Assembly: GCA_020736575.1 (NCBI GenBank) | Contig: JAGPYM010000025.1 | Location: 496,001 to 560,000 of the forward strand | DNA: 64,000 nucleotides | Direction of reading: 5' to 3' | Source: Thelonectria olida | Taxonomy: Eukaryota; Ascomycota; Sordariomycetes; Hypocreales; Nectriaceae | Part shown: piece by piece, positions 23,950 to 34,851 of the stretch | Layout of the letters: every line of letters begins with the position of its first letter | How positions within the stretch are numbered: position 1 is the stretch's first letter | Notes under the pieces: model-generated | Seen by the model: the letters and a program-made list of their open reading frames with translations, nothing else | Told to the model about the DNA's origin: nothing | The model's database searches: none | Translations under genes and position numbers: made by a program

Positions 23950-25254
23950 TTATTCCGGGCCTCCAATATAAAAGGTTTCACCTTCTATATCCTCATCGAG
24001 TTCGCTTCTTCTCACCTTTTCCCACATTCTTTCATACGACTTTAACCCTTCTGGCGTTGACTTCCACCTCTCTTCCGCCTCAGGACCCAAATCTTCCAAA
24101 AACTCTCTCAGCTCTTGTGCGATGATGCTGCCTTCTGTCTCCTTTTCGCTATCCGGTGGCGGTGCAAGACAATCTCGCTTCGGAGAACATGGGACGTTGG
24201 AGGTTCCGTGGTTAATGTGGGCGAGTATCCCTCTCCCGAAGAAAACAGACCAAAGCCCGATTTCATGGGCGATGGTTCTCCAGAGGCTATCTGTCAGCCC
24301 CAACATTCTGACCTGTTTCTGCTCTAATCGATGCACGAGCCCATACGTCTTGGGATGGTCCAGCATAAGTTTGTCGAAGAGGGAGCCGAATCTTCGATTA
24401 ATTTGCACATATCTGGAGTGAGGTCGGCGGGTTTCCCATATGGACGTGTTTCCAGTGATTCCAACGAGTTGGTTGAAAGGGCTTGGGAACGTGCCTCTCG
24501 GCTGGGCAAGCTCTTGGGGCTGCCCGATGGGAAATTCAATAATTTGAACCGTCACCTCCTCGTAGCCGGGAACAATGAATTTCTGGGCTCGATGGATGTC
24601 TTTGCTCAACTCCTCGGTGGTGAAGTGCAAAAAGGCCGGCCCTTCCACCATCCAGGCCTTGCAAAGAAAGGAGTGAGGACAAGAGATCCAGTGAAAGCCG
24701 GCCGATGCGACAGATGGGTTTGCGTTGTGATATTGAATGAGACGATAAAATGCCTTGTCCCATTCATCGAAAAAACTTCCCTCCATGTGGAAGCTTCGCG
24801 GAGAAGCATAAACCCAATGGTGCCAACTCTTCTTTTGCTCCGACTTCTCCAGCTTTCGGTATAATCCATCCAGCGACGCAAGGTCGAACCGGTTCGCAAC
24901 ACCAAACGGAGGATGTCGAATCTTATCAATGTCGAAGCGACTCAAACCCAGCTTCTTCCACCAATCCGTGGGGTTGAGGAGTTGCACGACGTGGAATGGC
25001 GCAGCAGATATGTGATTGAACCTTGGAGCCCCAGGAACTGACATCCAGTCCATGTGCTGTGCGGCTAGTCGGTCTACATGGAACTTTTGCAACGCTGTTT
25101 TCCTATTATCGATAAAATAGCCAGCAAGGTTGTATCCATTCAATACACCAGTGGTATAGGGGAGGAAGCTGATGAGAAGAGTAACGGAGAAGGCGAGAAT
25201 GATGAGTTTTCGTGCGAGGCGCCAAGCGCACCGGAAGAGGGAAAAGAGGCCCAT
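23950..25254 (-). CDS. Membrane-anchored protein of unknown function, 434 aa
   Basis: A single exon from ATG at 25254 gives 434 residues. The N-terminus (MGLFSLFRCAWRLARKL) leads into one hydrophobic helix (about residues 16-35) and then a large soluble part rich in aromatic residues, so a type II or signal-anchored protein is likely. Notable pieces are HWISCPHSFLCKAW, DPPD-free acidic C-terminal tail and WERMWEKVRR-like charged helices near the end. I recognise no family. The frame remains open upstream to an ATG at 25656, but those residues are compositionally unlike the rest and lie where a promoter is expected, so 25254 is preferred. Confidence 0.65.
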   Translation of the reverse strand: MGLFSLFRCAWRLARKLIILAFSVTLLISFLPYTTGVLNGYNLAGYFIDNRKTALQKFHVDRLAAQHMDWMSVPGAPRFNHISAAPFHVVQLLNPTDWWKKLGLSRFDIDKIRHPPFGVANRFDLASLDGLYRKLEKSEQKKSWHHWVYASPRSFHMEGSFFDEWDKAFYRLIQYHNANPSVASAGFHWISCPHSFLCKAWMVEGPAFLHFTTEELSKDIHRAQKFIVPGYEEVTVQIIEFPIGQPQELAQPRGTFPSPFNQLVGITGNTSIWETRRPHSRYVQINRRFGSLFDKLMLDHPKTYGLVHRLEQKQVRMLGLTDSLWRTIAHEIGLWSVFFGRGILAHINHGTSNVPCSPKRDCLAPPPDSEKETEGSIIAQELREFLEDLGPEAEERWKSTPEGLKSYERMWEKVRRSELDEDIEGETFYIGGPE

Positions 25255-25846
25255 ATTTTTATTAGGACCGCAGTGGAAGCCGAGAAGACGTGGGTAGATA
25301 GTCTGATAGCGCACCGGAGAGTGTCTTAACGAGCTTCTGGTGCAGTTCAAGTGTAAAGAGAACAAGAGAGCAACAGGAATTAGAAAGGGGAAGAAACTCT
25401 GTGCCCCCTTCTCGCTCTGACGAGAATGGTCACTTACGGCGCAGTTAATTTCCGGTGAAAAATCTCGGTGTTGGTCACAGAGGTTAAACATGTTGGATCT
25501 GCCCATGTTCACATGTGCAAGAGCCACTTCTCGTTTACCCGTCAGAAGCAGCGCTTTTCCAGACCTCTCTATCGATAAAGGATTCAGTTGTGACTCCGTG
25601 TACAATGGGACCACGGCGACGTGCCACGTCCTCAGCCTTCCATACGGCTGTGGCAAGATTGCCAGTGCTGGGCATTGTTTAGTTTTGAGTTTTCTGGTGC
25701 CTTCTCATAGTTTCTGTCAGAACATCTCCTGTTCCCATTCATTTTCTCCCAAGAATGAAGTAGCATTACCCCAGCTGCCTGAAAACGAGAGGCGAACCCT
25801 TCATTTATGTCTGCGAATCATCCTAGAGGCTATTGCATCCATGCCA
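25255..25846. other. Intergenic region, nothing recognised
   Basis: This lies between two leftward genes. The minus-strand frame of the neighbouring gene extends through 25656 but shows no family features. No other signal was seen. Confidence 0.35.
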
Positions 25847-28609
25847 TTATAAACCAGACCACCATGTCGTTTCAGAAACTTCGAAAGAACCTTTCAACTG
25901 GGCGTCTATACTAGAAGTACCGACCAGAACATGGTACACACCGCTTTCCTCAACCCATTTGTGTCTCGCTTCATCCCAGAAACTAGTGCCATATTTCCTC
26001 TCGATGGACACTCGAGCAATTGCCGATGTGCCCTCCTCAATATGAACCTTCGCGAAGCCCTTGAGCTCCTTGGGAGGCCGTTTGATCGATGGAAGTTTAT
26101 GGGAGATGTATACCTGGACAACCTCTGCGCCGCCCAGTTTGCCTGTGTTTTCCACCTTGACATCAATTAAAAGCATCGGGCCCCTTTCAGCTTCTGTCTG
26201 CTGTATCTGGAGATCGGATAGCGCAAAGGTGGTGTAAGACAGGCCAGAGCCGAAGGGCCAGAGCGTGGGCCGTTTGGCAGCCTCGTAAAAGCGATAGCCA
26301 ACATAGACGTCCTCGCCGTATAGAACGCGACCGTTCTCAGATCGGTAGTTAAGGTACGCTGGGTTATCTTCGACTCGCACGGGGAACGACAGTGGCAGCT
26401 TGCCCGAGGGATTAACGTCGCCAAAGAGGACATCGGCAATGGCATTGCCAGTCTCATTGCCACCATACCACGCCTGCACTACTGCGGCGACCGAGTCTGC
26501 CCAGGGCATGGAGACGGGAGATCCCGACTGCACGACTACTACCGTGCGGGGATTGGCGTTGCTAACGGCAAGAACAAGCTCGTCAGTACGCCCAGGCAGG
26601 TCCATGTGGGCGCGGTCGTGGCCCTCTTGCTCAAAGTCCGAGTTGAGTCCAACGCAGAGGACGACCTGATCGACCTCTTTGGCTAGTTGAACGGCCTTTG
26701 CAATCTCTTCGTCTGCGTCGATGACTCTGGCCCCTCCGATCCGCAAGCCACCACTTCCGTATGAGACGACTCCTTCAGCGTCACCAAGCTTAGAAGCGGC
26801 GCCGCTCGCAAAAACGACCTTGATCTTGTATGTCTGTCCTGCCTCGACCCTCTTGACTCCAGTCTCTTCAACCGTGCCGACGTTGAAGAAGCTTCCTCCG
26901 GGGCGTTGCACTGTTTCATTATCAATCAAGAGGTCGTCGTCAACGTAGAGTTTGGCAGTTCCAAAGACACAGAGTCCAAATTCAAAGTCGCATGTCTCTT
27001 CTGCTTCGAAATGGGCTTCAATTTCTCCCCACCAGAGATCCTCGGTGATGCTGGGATGATAGTAGTCGGCAAAGTACATATCGGTGCTCTCGAGAGTAAG
27101 CCTGTCAACAGGCTGTCGGTCCCGGTCCTCGCTAGGAGAGGTGAAGGCCGTGAATGTCACGCCAGGATGTCCTTCTATTGTTTTCAACCGAGATCCGAGC
27201 AGTGGAAGCATTTTGTGAGCGTGGCAGCCGATGGTATATCGAACATCATCGGCTTTGGAGGCGATGCCCTCGAACGGTGAAATCGCATAATACGGCCGCA
27301 AGGTGGCAGATCCTCCGCCGCAGTAGACTGCTGTCTTGGCATTGGCTCCAATCACGGCTACCTGTGTCCGTATGAGAACCTGATACATGATTATGTTGGG
27401 AAACACTCCTTTCAACTTACTGTTTTGTCTTTCTTGAATGGGAGTGCATCGTTCTCGTTCTTCAACAGAACAATGGACTCGCCGGCGACTTTTCGTAGTA
27501 ACGACGCCGTCTCCGGGGTATCTCGACCCTCTTCCGGTGCGTTCTCCGGAATCCCTGTCAGAGAAGCGCGGTGAACAAGCTTCAAGACCTGCCGGACACG
27601 CTCATTAACAGTTTCTAGTCGGATCTTGTTTGACATGATGGCATGTAGGAGCATTTGCCCGCGCCAGCGTGTCGGGCCTGGCATTTCGATATCGAGACCA
27701 GCCTCGAGGGATTCTACAGTAGAATAGGTTCCGTACCTTTGATGTATTGTCAGTTTCATTGAGGACTCTCGAGTCGATAGAACCGGCTTACCAATCACTT
27801 GTGACAAGACCCTGCCACCCCCATTCCTTCCGGACAATCTTCTCAATCATTTCCCGATTATCACTCACGTGTGTCCCGTTGACCTTATTGTAGGCAGTCA
27901 TAAACGACCCTGGGTTGGCATCTCGGACAGCAATCTGGAAAGGAAGAAGATAGATCTCCCGAAGAGCTCGCTCTGTAACAATCGCATTGACTGCCATGCG
28001 TTCGTGCTCCTGGTCATTGGCGACAAAGTGCTTGATCGAGGCGACCACACCCGTCTGCTCGATGCCACTGATGACAGACGCCGCGCAAAGGCCAGACAGC
28101 ACGGGATCTTCAGAGAAGGACTCGAACGCTCGTCCACCAAGGGGGCTTCGCTGTATATTGACTGTCGGACCGAGCAGGACGTGAGCACCCTTTGCTCGCG
28201 CCTCGGCGCCCATGAGGGATCCGGCCTCTCTAAGGAGAGACGTGTTCCAGGTTGCTGCTAAACCGGTGCCGCATGGGAAGCAAGCTGCCGGGACGCCGTT
28301 GAAAAATCGAGTACCACGCACCCCGTTGGGTCCGTCTGACATTCGGATCGAAGGGACATTGAGTCGGGGGACGGCCTTTGTATGCCAGAAATCAATACCT
28401 GGCGGAGGCACAGCTCTGTTAACAACGAAGTTCACAAATCTAGGTGAGAAGTAACGGGGTTTCCCCTAAATATGCTCACCAGCTAGGAGATCAATCTTCT
28501 CCAAGGTACTCAGCCTCTTAAGCACGCCCTCAACGTCGAAGCCAAGCTCATGTTGGGCTTCCTTATATGTGCTGGACTCGCTCGAGTCGAAGCCAGAGAT
28601 GTCTCCCAT
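25847..28609 (-). CDS. GH3 beta-glucosidase with PA14 domain
   Basis: Exons 28480-28609, 27792-28398, 27421-27736 and 25847-27361 join to 855 residues. Order of domains: GH3 N-terminal barrel with [23 protein letters not shown] and the nucleophile Asp in VTSDW, the SDW codons spanning the second intron; GH3 C-terminal domain (VAVIGANA); an inserted PA14 domain at about residues 415-550; then a fibronectin-III-like tail ([28 protein letters not shown]). No signal peptide, so it probably acts inside the cell on imported beta-glucosides. It is divergent from the regulator at 29150, and GH78 and sugar-transporter genes follow on the other side. A spliced mini-frame lies just upstream (28685-28861). 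Confidence 0.93.
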
Positions 28610-28684
28610 TGCGGCCAATGCTAGATTGAGGGCGATATGGTGAGCAGGTGCGTATAACACTACGAGTCTTTGCTCTCGCCAGAT

Positions 28685-28861
28685 TTAGTCGAGCTTCTCA
28701 GCAAGATCGCGGAAGGGATACTTGCCGCTTATAACCAGATCTTGAATCCTGTCAATGCAATTTGGCCAATCGTCTTAGCCTTATGGGGTGCCGAGTCTTA
28801 ACTTTGAGTACTGCACGTACCTACCGTCCTCGGGATTTGGTGTGCGAGTACTCATAGCCAT
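28685..28861 (-). other. Possible spliced upstream mini-ORF (34 aa) before the GH3 gene
   Basis: Exons 28821-28861 and 28685-28748, joined through a GTACGT..ACAG intron, encode 34 residues ending GKYPFRDLAEKLD. The stop TAA is followed in the same frame, with no further stop, by the GH3 start at 28609. It could be an upstream ORF that controls translation, or an N-terminal extension closed by one nonsense codon. Evidence is only the frame and splice signals. Confidence 0.25.
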
Positions 28862-29149
28862 CCCCTGCTTGGTTAGTTAACCCGGCAGCTAGCCTAGTAA
28901 ATTAATTCGTTGGATTGCCCGTTTAGCTGGTCCTCTTGAATCCACAAAGTGGCCAGACGACGGCGTCTTTCGCGGAACTGCGGGAAGTTGTAAGCGGGGG
29001 CGAGTCCATGACGCTGGGCGGGCAGCACGACATGAAGAACGATGTATCCCTGAAAGACTGGGCCTTCTCCTGCTTTCCGCGGCCCTCCCTCTCCCGTATC
29101 TTCTCCTCCCTCTCCCACATCCGCTGCAACGACGCTCACAGCATACAAT
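28862..29149. promoter_or_regulatory. Divergent promoter of GH3 and Zn(2)-Cys(6) regulator
   Basis: Start codons of the two genes lie 540 bp apart, so they share an upstream region. A CCG-N4-CGG everted pair occurs at about 28824-28833. This placement is common for pathway-specific fungal activators and their targets. Confidence 0.4.
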
Positions 29150-31116
29150 ATGTCAGCGGACGAGGCCAGCTCTTCGCGCAGGCTTCCCCCACCAGGACCC
29201 CCTGCAAGTCGCCCCGCGTATCCCCGGAAGCGTGCCGCTCAAGCTTGCAGGACTTGTCGCAGGCGACGAGTCAAGTGTGACAATGAGCGGCCATCGTGCA
29301 CCGCGTGCATGATGCTTGAAGTGCAATGCATGTACCAGGAAGGTGACAAGTCGAGGTATCATCTTTGTCACCAGCGAGGAAGCAAAGCCTGACCAGAAGC
29401 CTCGTATAGTTTCGACGCGGCTAGTTTGGCCATTCTAAATCGTCTAGATGACCTGGAGAGCCTCGTACGGGCGGTAAACCCCGAGGCCCTGGCCCGTCTT
29501 CAGGGTGAAGCAGCTGCACCTCAGACTCCAGGTAATGTCGTTCCTCTGGCTGAGCCAGTCTCCTCCGACGTCTACCGCATCAATATCGAGGCCGTTTTAG
29601 AGTGGCCTATTCTACGATGCTCCTTTCCAGCTCCGCCACCACCACTAGCAAGCATCTTACAAGCAAGCCGGTCGAATCCAAGTCTCTCCAGGCCTCGCCT
29701 ATTATCGACGTCTGACCTCGACCCGGATTCTACTGCCCCTTTGCTGCAAAGCTTCGTCGACAACTTTCACATTTATAACCCCGTCTTTGAGATTCCAGAA
29801 ATCGAGGAGTGCGTCAAGACCACCTTATACAATGGTCTAGGGTGGGACGTCACGTCGTGTATCTCGGTATTATCAACTTTCCAGACACGCAGTAGTGAAG
29901 CCATGTTGATGTGATTGCTGACGACAAAAATCAACAGCTCCTAGTATTTGCCCTTGGAACCATTGCTATTGGTGATGACAATGCCTCCAGCACATCCGCC
30001 TTCCGCCGCTCAACGAGGTTTCAGGATGCGGAATCCTTCTTCGTCGCCGCCCAGAGGCGCATGGGTCAGCTGCTATGCAACAGCGGTCTTGAAGAAGCGC
30101 ATGCCTTCTTTCTTGCCGGAGTCTACCTCATGTCTACCATGAGACCGTTCGAGGCATGGAGGATGTTCGTGCAGGCTCTCGCCTGTTGTCAAATCTTTGA
30201 ATCATCATCCTTCGACGACGAGCACAACAGCGAGCTCCAGCTACACAAGCGCATCTACTGGACCGCGTTCAAATCCGAACTGTAATACCAGTTTCCAAGT
30301 CCCCCGTGCGTGTTCGCTGGCTAACATGTGCTGTGCTTCAAAGCGAGCTACGGCTGGAGTTGGGTATAACCGAGAATAGCACCTGGAGCCTGCGTTATCC
30401 GCAATTCTTCCCAGCGCCCCCGAAAGGCCTTCAGTCCGCCGGTGAAGAGGGTTGGTACTTTTACTTGGCCGAGATTGCGTTGCGGCGGCTTGGCAACCGC
30501 ATCTTGACGCACACGTCGCATTTCAAGTCGCCCGAAACTACTGTCGCAGACAAGCTGTCGAGGATTTTGGAGCTTGAACAGCAGGCGCAAGACTGGTAAG
30601 TGTCCATGTGTGCAATTCTCATACGCCATAACAAGTCGGGGCTGACACAACCCATTTGCTAGGATCTACTCTCTCCCTCCGGCCTTGAAGCTCGACAGAC
30701 CAATTGGCCAAGCAGCCGACAGCCAAGGTGAGCGACTGCGCTTCATCTTGAACGGCCACCTTATAGACTGCTACGAGATGATGTACTGGCCATTCGTCGT
30801 CGACATGGTTCACAGACGACTCCCCGAAGACACCGACTGCGTCATGTTTGCACGCAAAGGGTTCCAGATGTGCGTGAAGAGAATTGAAGAGAATGAAGCA
30901 GGGTTTCACCTTCGTCATCACGGGACCTGGCTGATGCTGCGATCTTGCACACGCAGTGCCTTGGTACTGGCTGCTGCCTCTCGGGCTGGGCTGGATGCTA
31001 TGCTCCCACCAAACTGGAAGTCGTCGATTGCCAAGGTTATTCACTTGTTACAATATTGGAAGGATGAAGCTTTGGACGTAGCATCTCGATTGGAATGGTT
31101 AGAAGCCCTTGTGTAA
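29150..31116 (+). CDS. Zn(2)-Cys(6) transcription factor, 570 aa
   Basis: Exons 29150-29355, 29410-29866, 29938-30281, 30344-30595 and 30663-31116 join in frame to 570 residues. The binuclear cluster CRTCRRRRVKC continues with CTAC and MMLEVQC (Cys at about 33, 36, 43, 50, 53, 60). A short coiled-coil-like stretch (NRLDDLESLVRAV) follows, and the rest fits the fungal-specific transcription factor domain, with KSELELRLEL and DCYEMMYWPF typical of this group. It sits head to head with the GH3 gene and upstream of GH78 and a sugar porter, so it is a good candidate activator of that block. The region 31117-31405 after it holds only the GH78 promoter. Confidence 0.9.
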
Positions 31117-31405
31117 TATGAGAAATATGAATTGAAAAGTCTATAACTATTGGCAACGATTTGATTTGTGCTTTGTGTTGGAAGGAGATGAATACAGCTT
31201 TCCTCGTTAAAAATTGATGAATAACATCCTCTTTCACATCGGGCCCATTAAGTACCTACTGTATTGAAAATAAGTACTCAAGTACCTTGAAAATTATTAG
31301 CGCTGCGTTGCAGCTGGACATAAATAGGTGTCGAGCCCACGCGCTTATGTCCTCCCCCTCATAGTCCCTCTCCAATTGCTCCCGTGAACTTTTGCTCCAA
31401 ACAAC

Positions 31406-33898
31406 ATGACTACCTTGACAGCCTCACTCCTCGAAACGTCATGGATCTGGCATCCTCAGTGGATTGACCACTCCGAAGACTCAGCTGGCGGCTTCGTTCA
31501 TTTCCGCAAGTCCTTTTCGCTGCAACATGTTCCAGATGCACCCGTTCAACTGTTGCTTACAGCCGACACCAAGTACCGATTGTACGTCAATGGGCATTTG
31601 GTTCACACCGGACCTGTCAATGGAGACGAACATATTTGGTTCTACGACGAAGTCGACATCGCGCCCTTTCTGCAACAAGGCGTCAACAACGTTGGCCTGC
31701 ATGTCCTTCGCCTCTATCACGGCACTCCATACGGAACAAGCTTCCCCAGGATGCCCTTCCCAGGCTTGTTTGTACGTGCAGCAGGGCATGAAAACCTCCA
31801 GCTCGACAGCGATAGCACTTGGCTCACTGCCATCGACCCCTCGCGGAAGCTTCGCATTGATCAAAAGGAAGACGATTTCTTGCACGTTTATGAAGACGCT
31901 ACGACGGGCTTTGCAGACATCCTTGACTGGGTCGGAGCTCGAGTTCTACCTCTTTCCAAGTCCCACGGCATCGGCCCGCCTTGGATGCTGTCCCCTCGGA
32001 TGATTCCCTTGCCCCAGTTCACTTCAGCGAGACTCAAGGCCGTGCACAACGTCCAAAGTTGTCTGCCACAGGAGTCATGGGAACGCATCCTCGTGGGCTC
32101 AGTTCAGGATAGAGAAGGCGACGGCAAGCTTCGTTTGCCGGCAGGATCATCGCACCATGTTGAGCTAGAGGCGGATCATCATCTGACAGCGTACCTCCGC
32201 TTCCGGTTCGAACGTCCTCAACAAGCAGGGAGCAGCCTTCGCATCACATACTCGGAATGTTACGAGGATACGCCCGAGTTTGTGCCTTACATCCGCCGCA
32301 AGGGAGACCGATGTGACCGAACCAAGCAGCTCCTAGGACCAGAAGACAGATACAAGTTCGCAGGCCAGGCTGCCGCCGATTCTGCGGCGACTCTCCTGTA
32401 TACGGCTAATCCTACGTCAGAGGAAATCTTCTCCCCCTTTCATTTCCGTACATTTCGCTTCCTAGCCCTCGACATTCAGGTTTGCGATGGCAGCGACCTC
32501 GTCATGGCCGGAATAGATGTGGACATGGCTCACTATCCCTTGGAAGTCGTTGGACAGGTCGATACACCCGATCCGGTCTACGATGCACTCTGGACAGTCA
32601 GCGTCCGGACTCTGACCAACTGCATGCATGACTGCTACGAAGACTGCCCCTTCTACGAACAGCTCCAATACGCCATGGACGTGAGGAGCTCGTGCCTCTT
32701 CACCTACTTCGTGTCCGGAGACGATCGCATGGCGCGGCAGGCCATTCTTCAGCTGCAAAGCTCCTACCGGGCCGATCTGGGCCTGACGGCAAGTCGAAGC
32801 CCGTCCAGCCAGCTCCAAATCATTCCTCACTTTTCGCTCTTTTGGATCTTGATCGTCGTAGACCATTTTGAGCACTTTGGCGATGTAGCCTTTTCACGCC
32901 AGCTCTTGGCTGTCTGTGATGGAATACTAGAGGCCTTTGCAGGGCGCATCAACTCTGAATTGGGCCTTGTGTCCTCGAGAACCCCCTTTTGGGACTTTGT
33001 GGACTGGACCGACGAATGGCGACCTATGGGTATTCCGCCGGCCGCCGAGAAAACGGGCTATCAGACGTTTACAAACATGCTGTACGCACACACGATGCAG
33101 AAATTGGCGAAGATACTGCCCGCGTTAGGGAGACAAGGAATAGCAGACGAACTCAGCACTCGAGCCGATGCCGTCGTAACGGCTGTTCGAGAGCATTGTC
33201 GAACTGGAGAGGTGTTTACAGATGGGCTGGCCGCTGTTGCGGACCACAGCCGTGATTTCAGCCAACACAACCAGATCTGGTCCGTCTTGTGCGGCGCAAG
33301 TACAGGAGACGCGGCACGCGACTTGCTGCGGACATGTCTGCCAGTGCTCCAGCGTCCCGGGACATGGCTGCAGACGCGCGTGGAGACGCCCCGCGGCGTC
33401 GCATTCACGGAGCCGTCGCAGGCCATGTCCCTGTATGTATTTAGGGCGCTGTCGGCAGTGGGTGGCACATTGTACGACGACGCCTTTCACGCCATGTGGG
33501 AGCCGTGGAGAGACCAGCTGTCGCAGAACTTGACCACCTGGTGCGAGGATGATGTGGGGAGGAGGTCCGACTGCCACGCCTGGAGTTGCGCACCTCTGTA
33601 CGAACTCATGGCCGAGGTGGCCGGTGTGCAACCTGCTGAACCTGGCTGGGGTTCGGTCGCGTTTAGGCCGAGGACGAGGCTCTTTGGCAGGTTTACGGCC
33701 ACGGTTCCACTGGCTGGCAAGTTGGCGCCGGGCAAAGCAGTCGTCGACTGGAGAAGCATCGAGGGGAGTGCGGGTGTGTCCGTTTCTTTGTCCTTGGAGA
33801 CCAAGGCCGTGACGGATGGCGTACCCATTCATGTGACGTTTCCAGACGGCTGCCGGGAGACACACTTTGGGCTCGGGGTATCTTTGACGTTTGAATAG
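31406..33898 (+). CDS. GH78-type alpha-L-rhamnosidase
   Basis: A single exon of 830 codons. The beginning (WIWHPQWIDHSED, then FRKSF, then TADTKYRLYVNGHLVHTGP) is the beta-sandwich module seen at the front of alpha-L-rhamnosidases. The (alpha/alpha)6 barrel starts near residue 395 and carries HDCYEDCPFYEQLQYAMD, equivalent to the acidic DCPxRxE-type catalytic segment of GH78. The C-terminal beta domain ends with a WGSVAFRPR-type stretch. No signal peptide, so glycosides would be hydrolysed inside after uptake. It releases terminal L-rhamnose from flavonoid or pectic glycosides. Long minus-strand frames inside (for example 33125-33865) are shadows. Confidence 0.9.
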   Translation: MTTLTASLLETSWIWHPQWIDHSEDSAGGFVHFRKSFSLQHVPDAPVQLLLTADTKYRLYVNGHLVHTGPVNGDEHIWFYDEVDIAPFLQQGVNNVGLHVLRLYHGTPYGTSFPRMPFPGLFVRAAGHENLQLDSDSTWLTAIDPSRKLRIDQKEDDFLHVYEDATTGFADILDWVGARVLPLSKSHGIGPPWMLSPRMIPLPQFTSARLKAVHNVQSCLPQESWERILVGSVQDREGDGKLRLPAGSSHHVELEADHHLTAYLRFRFERPQQAGSSLRITYSECYEDTPEFVPYIRRKGDRCDRTKQLLGPEDRYKFAGQAAADSAATLLYTANPTSEEIFSPFHFRTFRFLALDIQVCDGSDLVMAGIDVDMAHYPLEVVGQVDTPDPVYDALWTVSVRTLTNCMHDCYEDCPFYEQLQYAMDVRSSCLFTYFVSGDDRMARQAILQLQSSYRADLGLTASRSPSSQLQIIPHFSLFWILIVVDHFEHFGDVAFSRQLLAVCDGILEAFAGRINSELGLVSSRTPFWDFVDWTDEWRPMGIPPAAEKTGYQTFTNMLYAHTMQKLAKILPALGRQGIADELSTRADAVVTAVREHCRTGEVFTDGLAAVADHSRDFSQHNQIWSVLCGASTGDAARDLLRTCLPVLQRPGTWLQTRVETPRGVAFTEPSQAMSLYVFRALSAVGGTLYDDAFHAMWEPWRDQLSQNLTTWCEDDVGRRSDCHAWSCAPLYELMAEVAGVQPAEPGWGSVAFRPRTRLFGRFTATVPLAGKLAPGKAVVDWRSIEGSAGVSVSLSLETKAVTDGVPIHVTFPDGCRETHFGLGVSLTFE

Positions 33899-34851
33899 GG
33901 CATCAACCCGAGGACTTGCTAGTTTAGGGTTTCGGGGCGGTTCAATTACAGGCGAAGGTTGTCATGTTTAGTAGGCGTTTTGATTAATACACTATTCACA
34001 ATGACCATGTTTCTTTGCCCCCCCGTGTGTCGCGGTATCGTGTAACCATTGTCGAGTAATGTCATGACCCAATTGAACTAACGCTTGGGCACATCTGAGT
34101 CGGGACAGACCCTCTAAATGCGGCAGAAAAGCCTTCTTTACGCTTGCCTGCTTCCAAGCGCCATGGACTCTACCCAGTGACATGGATAAAGCTATAACCG
34201 CCCAAGTCCTAAGTAGACATTGGCCTCCCTGGTCTCCCGGCTTTCCGCTTGCCTGCAGTAGCCTTGCATCCGAGTCACAAGGACGAACACGCCGGCCCCA
34301 GAGTAAAACCTGTCCGGCCAACGACATGCGAAGTGTGGGCCACCTTCATACCCGGCTCTCCGCGGACGGGCTCGTCATGGTGTCACTGGTGTGGGTGACT
34401 AACACGCGGCTTTCCGCTGAAGGAGAGAAATTCTTCAAGTCGGCAGACCATGGGCGAGGTCCATTGTGTTGCAAAAAGAAACGAGAACAGACAGCTTCTA
34501 TCCGAGGGTTGATGGAACGCCCCCAGACCCCGGACCCCAGACCGAATTAAGCGTCACCACCACCCCGGATCGGCTCACAAGAGTTCGATATAGTTTGGTT
34601 GACAGTTGAAAGAGCGAGTGTCTTGGTGTGGTCTCGACTCGCCAGCTCAAATCGCCTCACGAGCTGAGACAGGTGCAAATATAAGAAGCGACTTATTCCT
34701 CTCGACGGTTGGTATTCAACTCACGCTCACCTCATCGCCAGCAGTCTTTACTTGACTGAATCAAGCATCTCCTGACAGCAAATTCGAAGTCTCCTTTCAT
34801 ATATACAATCCGTCGCATCCTTGCCTGAGTGAATCCAGAGTGCATTGCAAA
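33899..34851. other. Promoter region of the sugar transporter (950 bp)
   Basis: No gene is supported. It includes the 3' end of the GH78 gene and the promoter of the transporter, with three copies of CGGCTYTCCGC (separate entry). The plus-strand frame at 34182-34550 has no family features. Confidence 0.5.
34238..34417 (+). promoter_or_regulatory. Three repeats of CGGCTYTCCGC
   Basis: Copies lie at 34238-34248 (CGGCTTTCCGC), 34353-34363 (CGGCTCTCCGC) and 34407-34417 (CGGCTTTCCGC), all in the same direction, 434 to 614 bp before the transporter ATG. Each contains an inverted CGG-N4-CCG pair, the kind of half-site arrangement bound by Zn(2)-Cys(6) dimers. The obvious candidate binder is the regulator at 29150, by position only. 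Confidence 0.5.

Noticed and set aside
25255..25656. N-terminal extension of the membrane-anchored protein
   Set aside because: Composition differs from the rest and a hydrophobic anchor follows ATG 25254, so the extension is probably leader DNA.
33125..33865. 246-residue minus-strand open frame
   Set aside because: It lies wholly inside the GH78 gene and is Pro/Arg-rich, as expected of an antisense shadow of GC-rich coding DNA.
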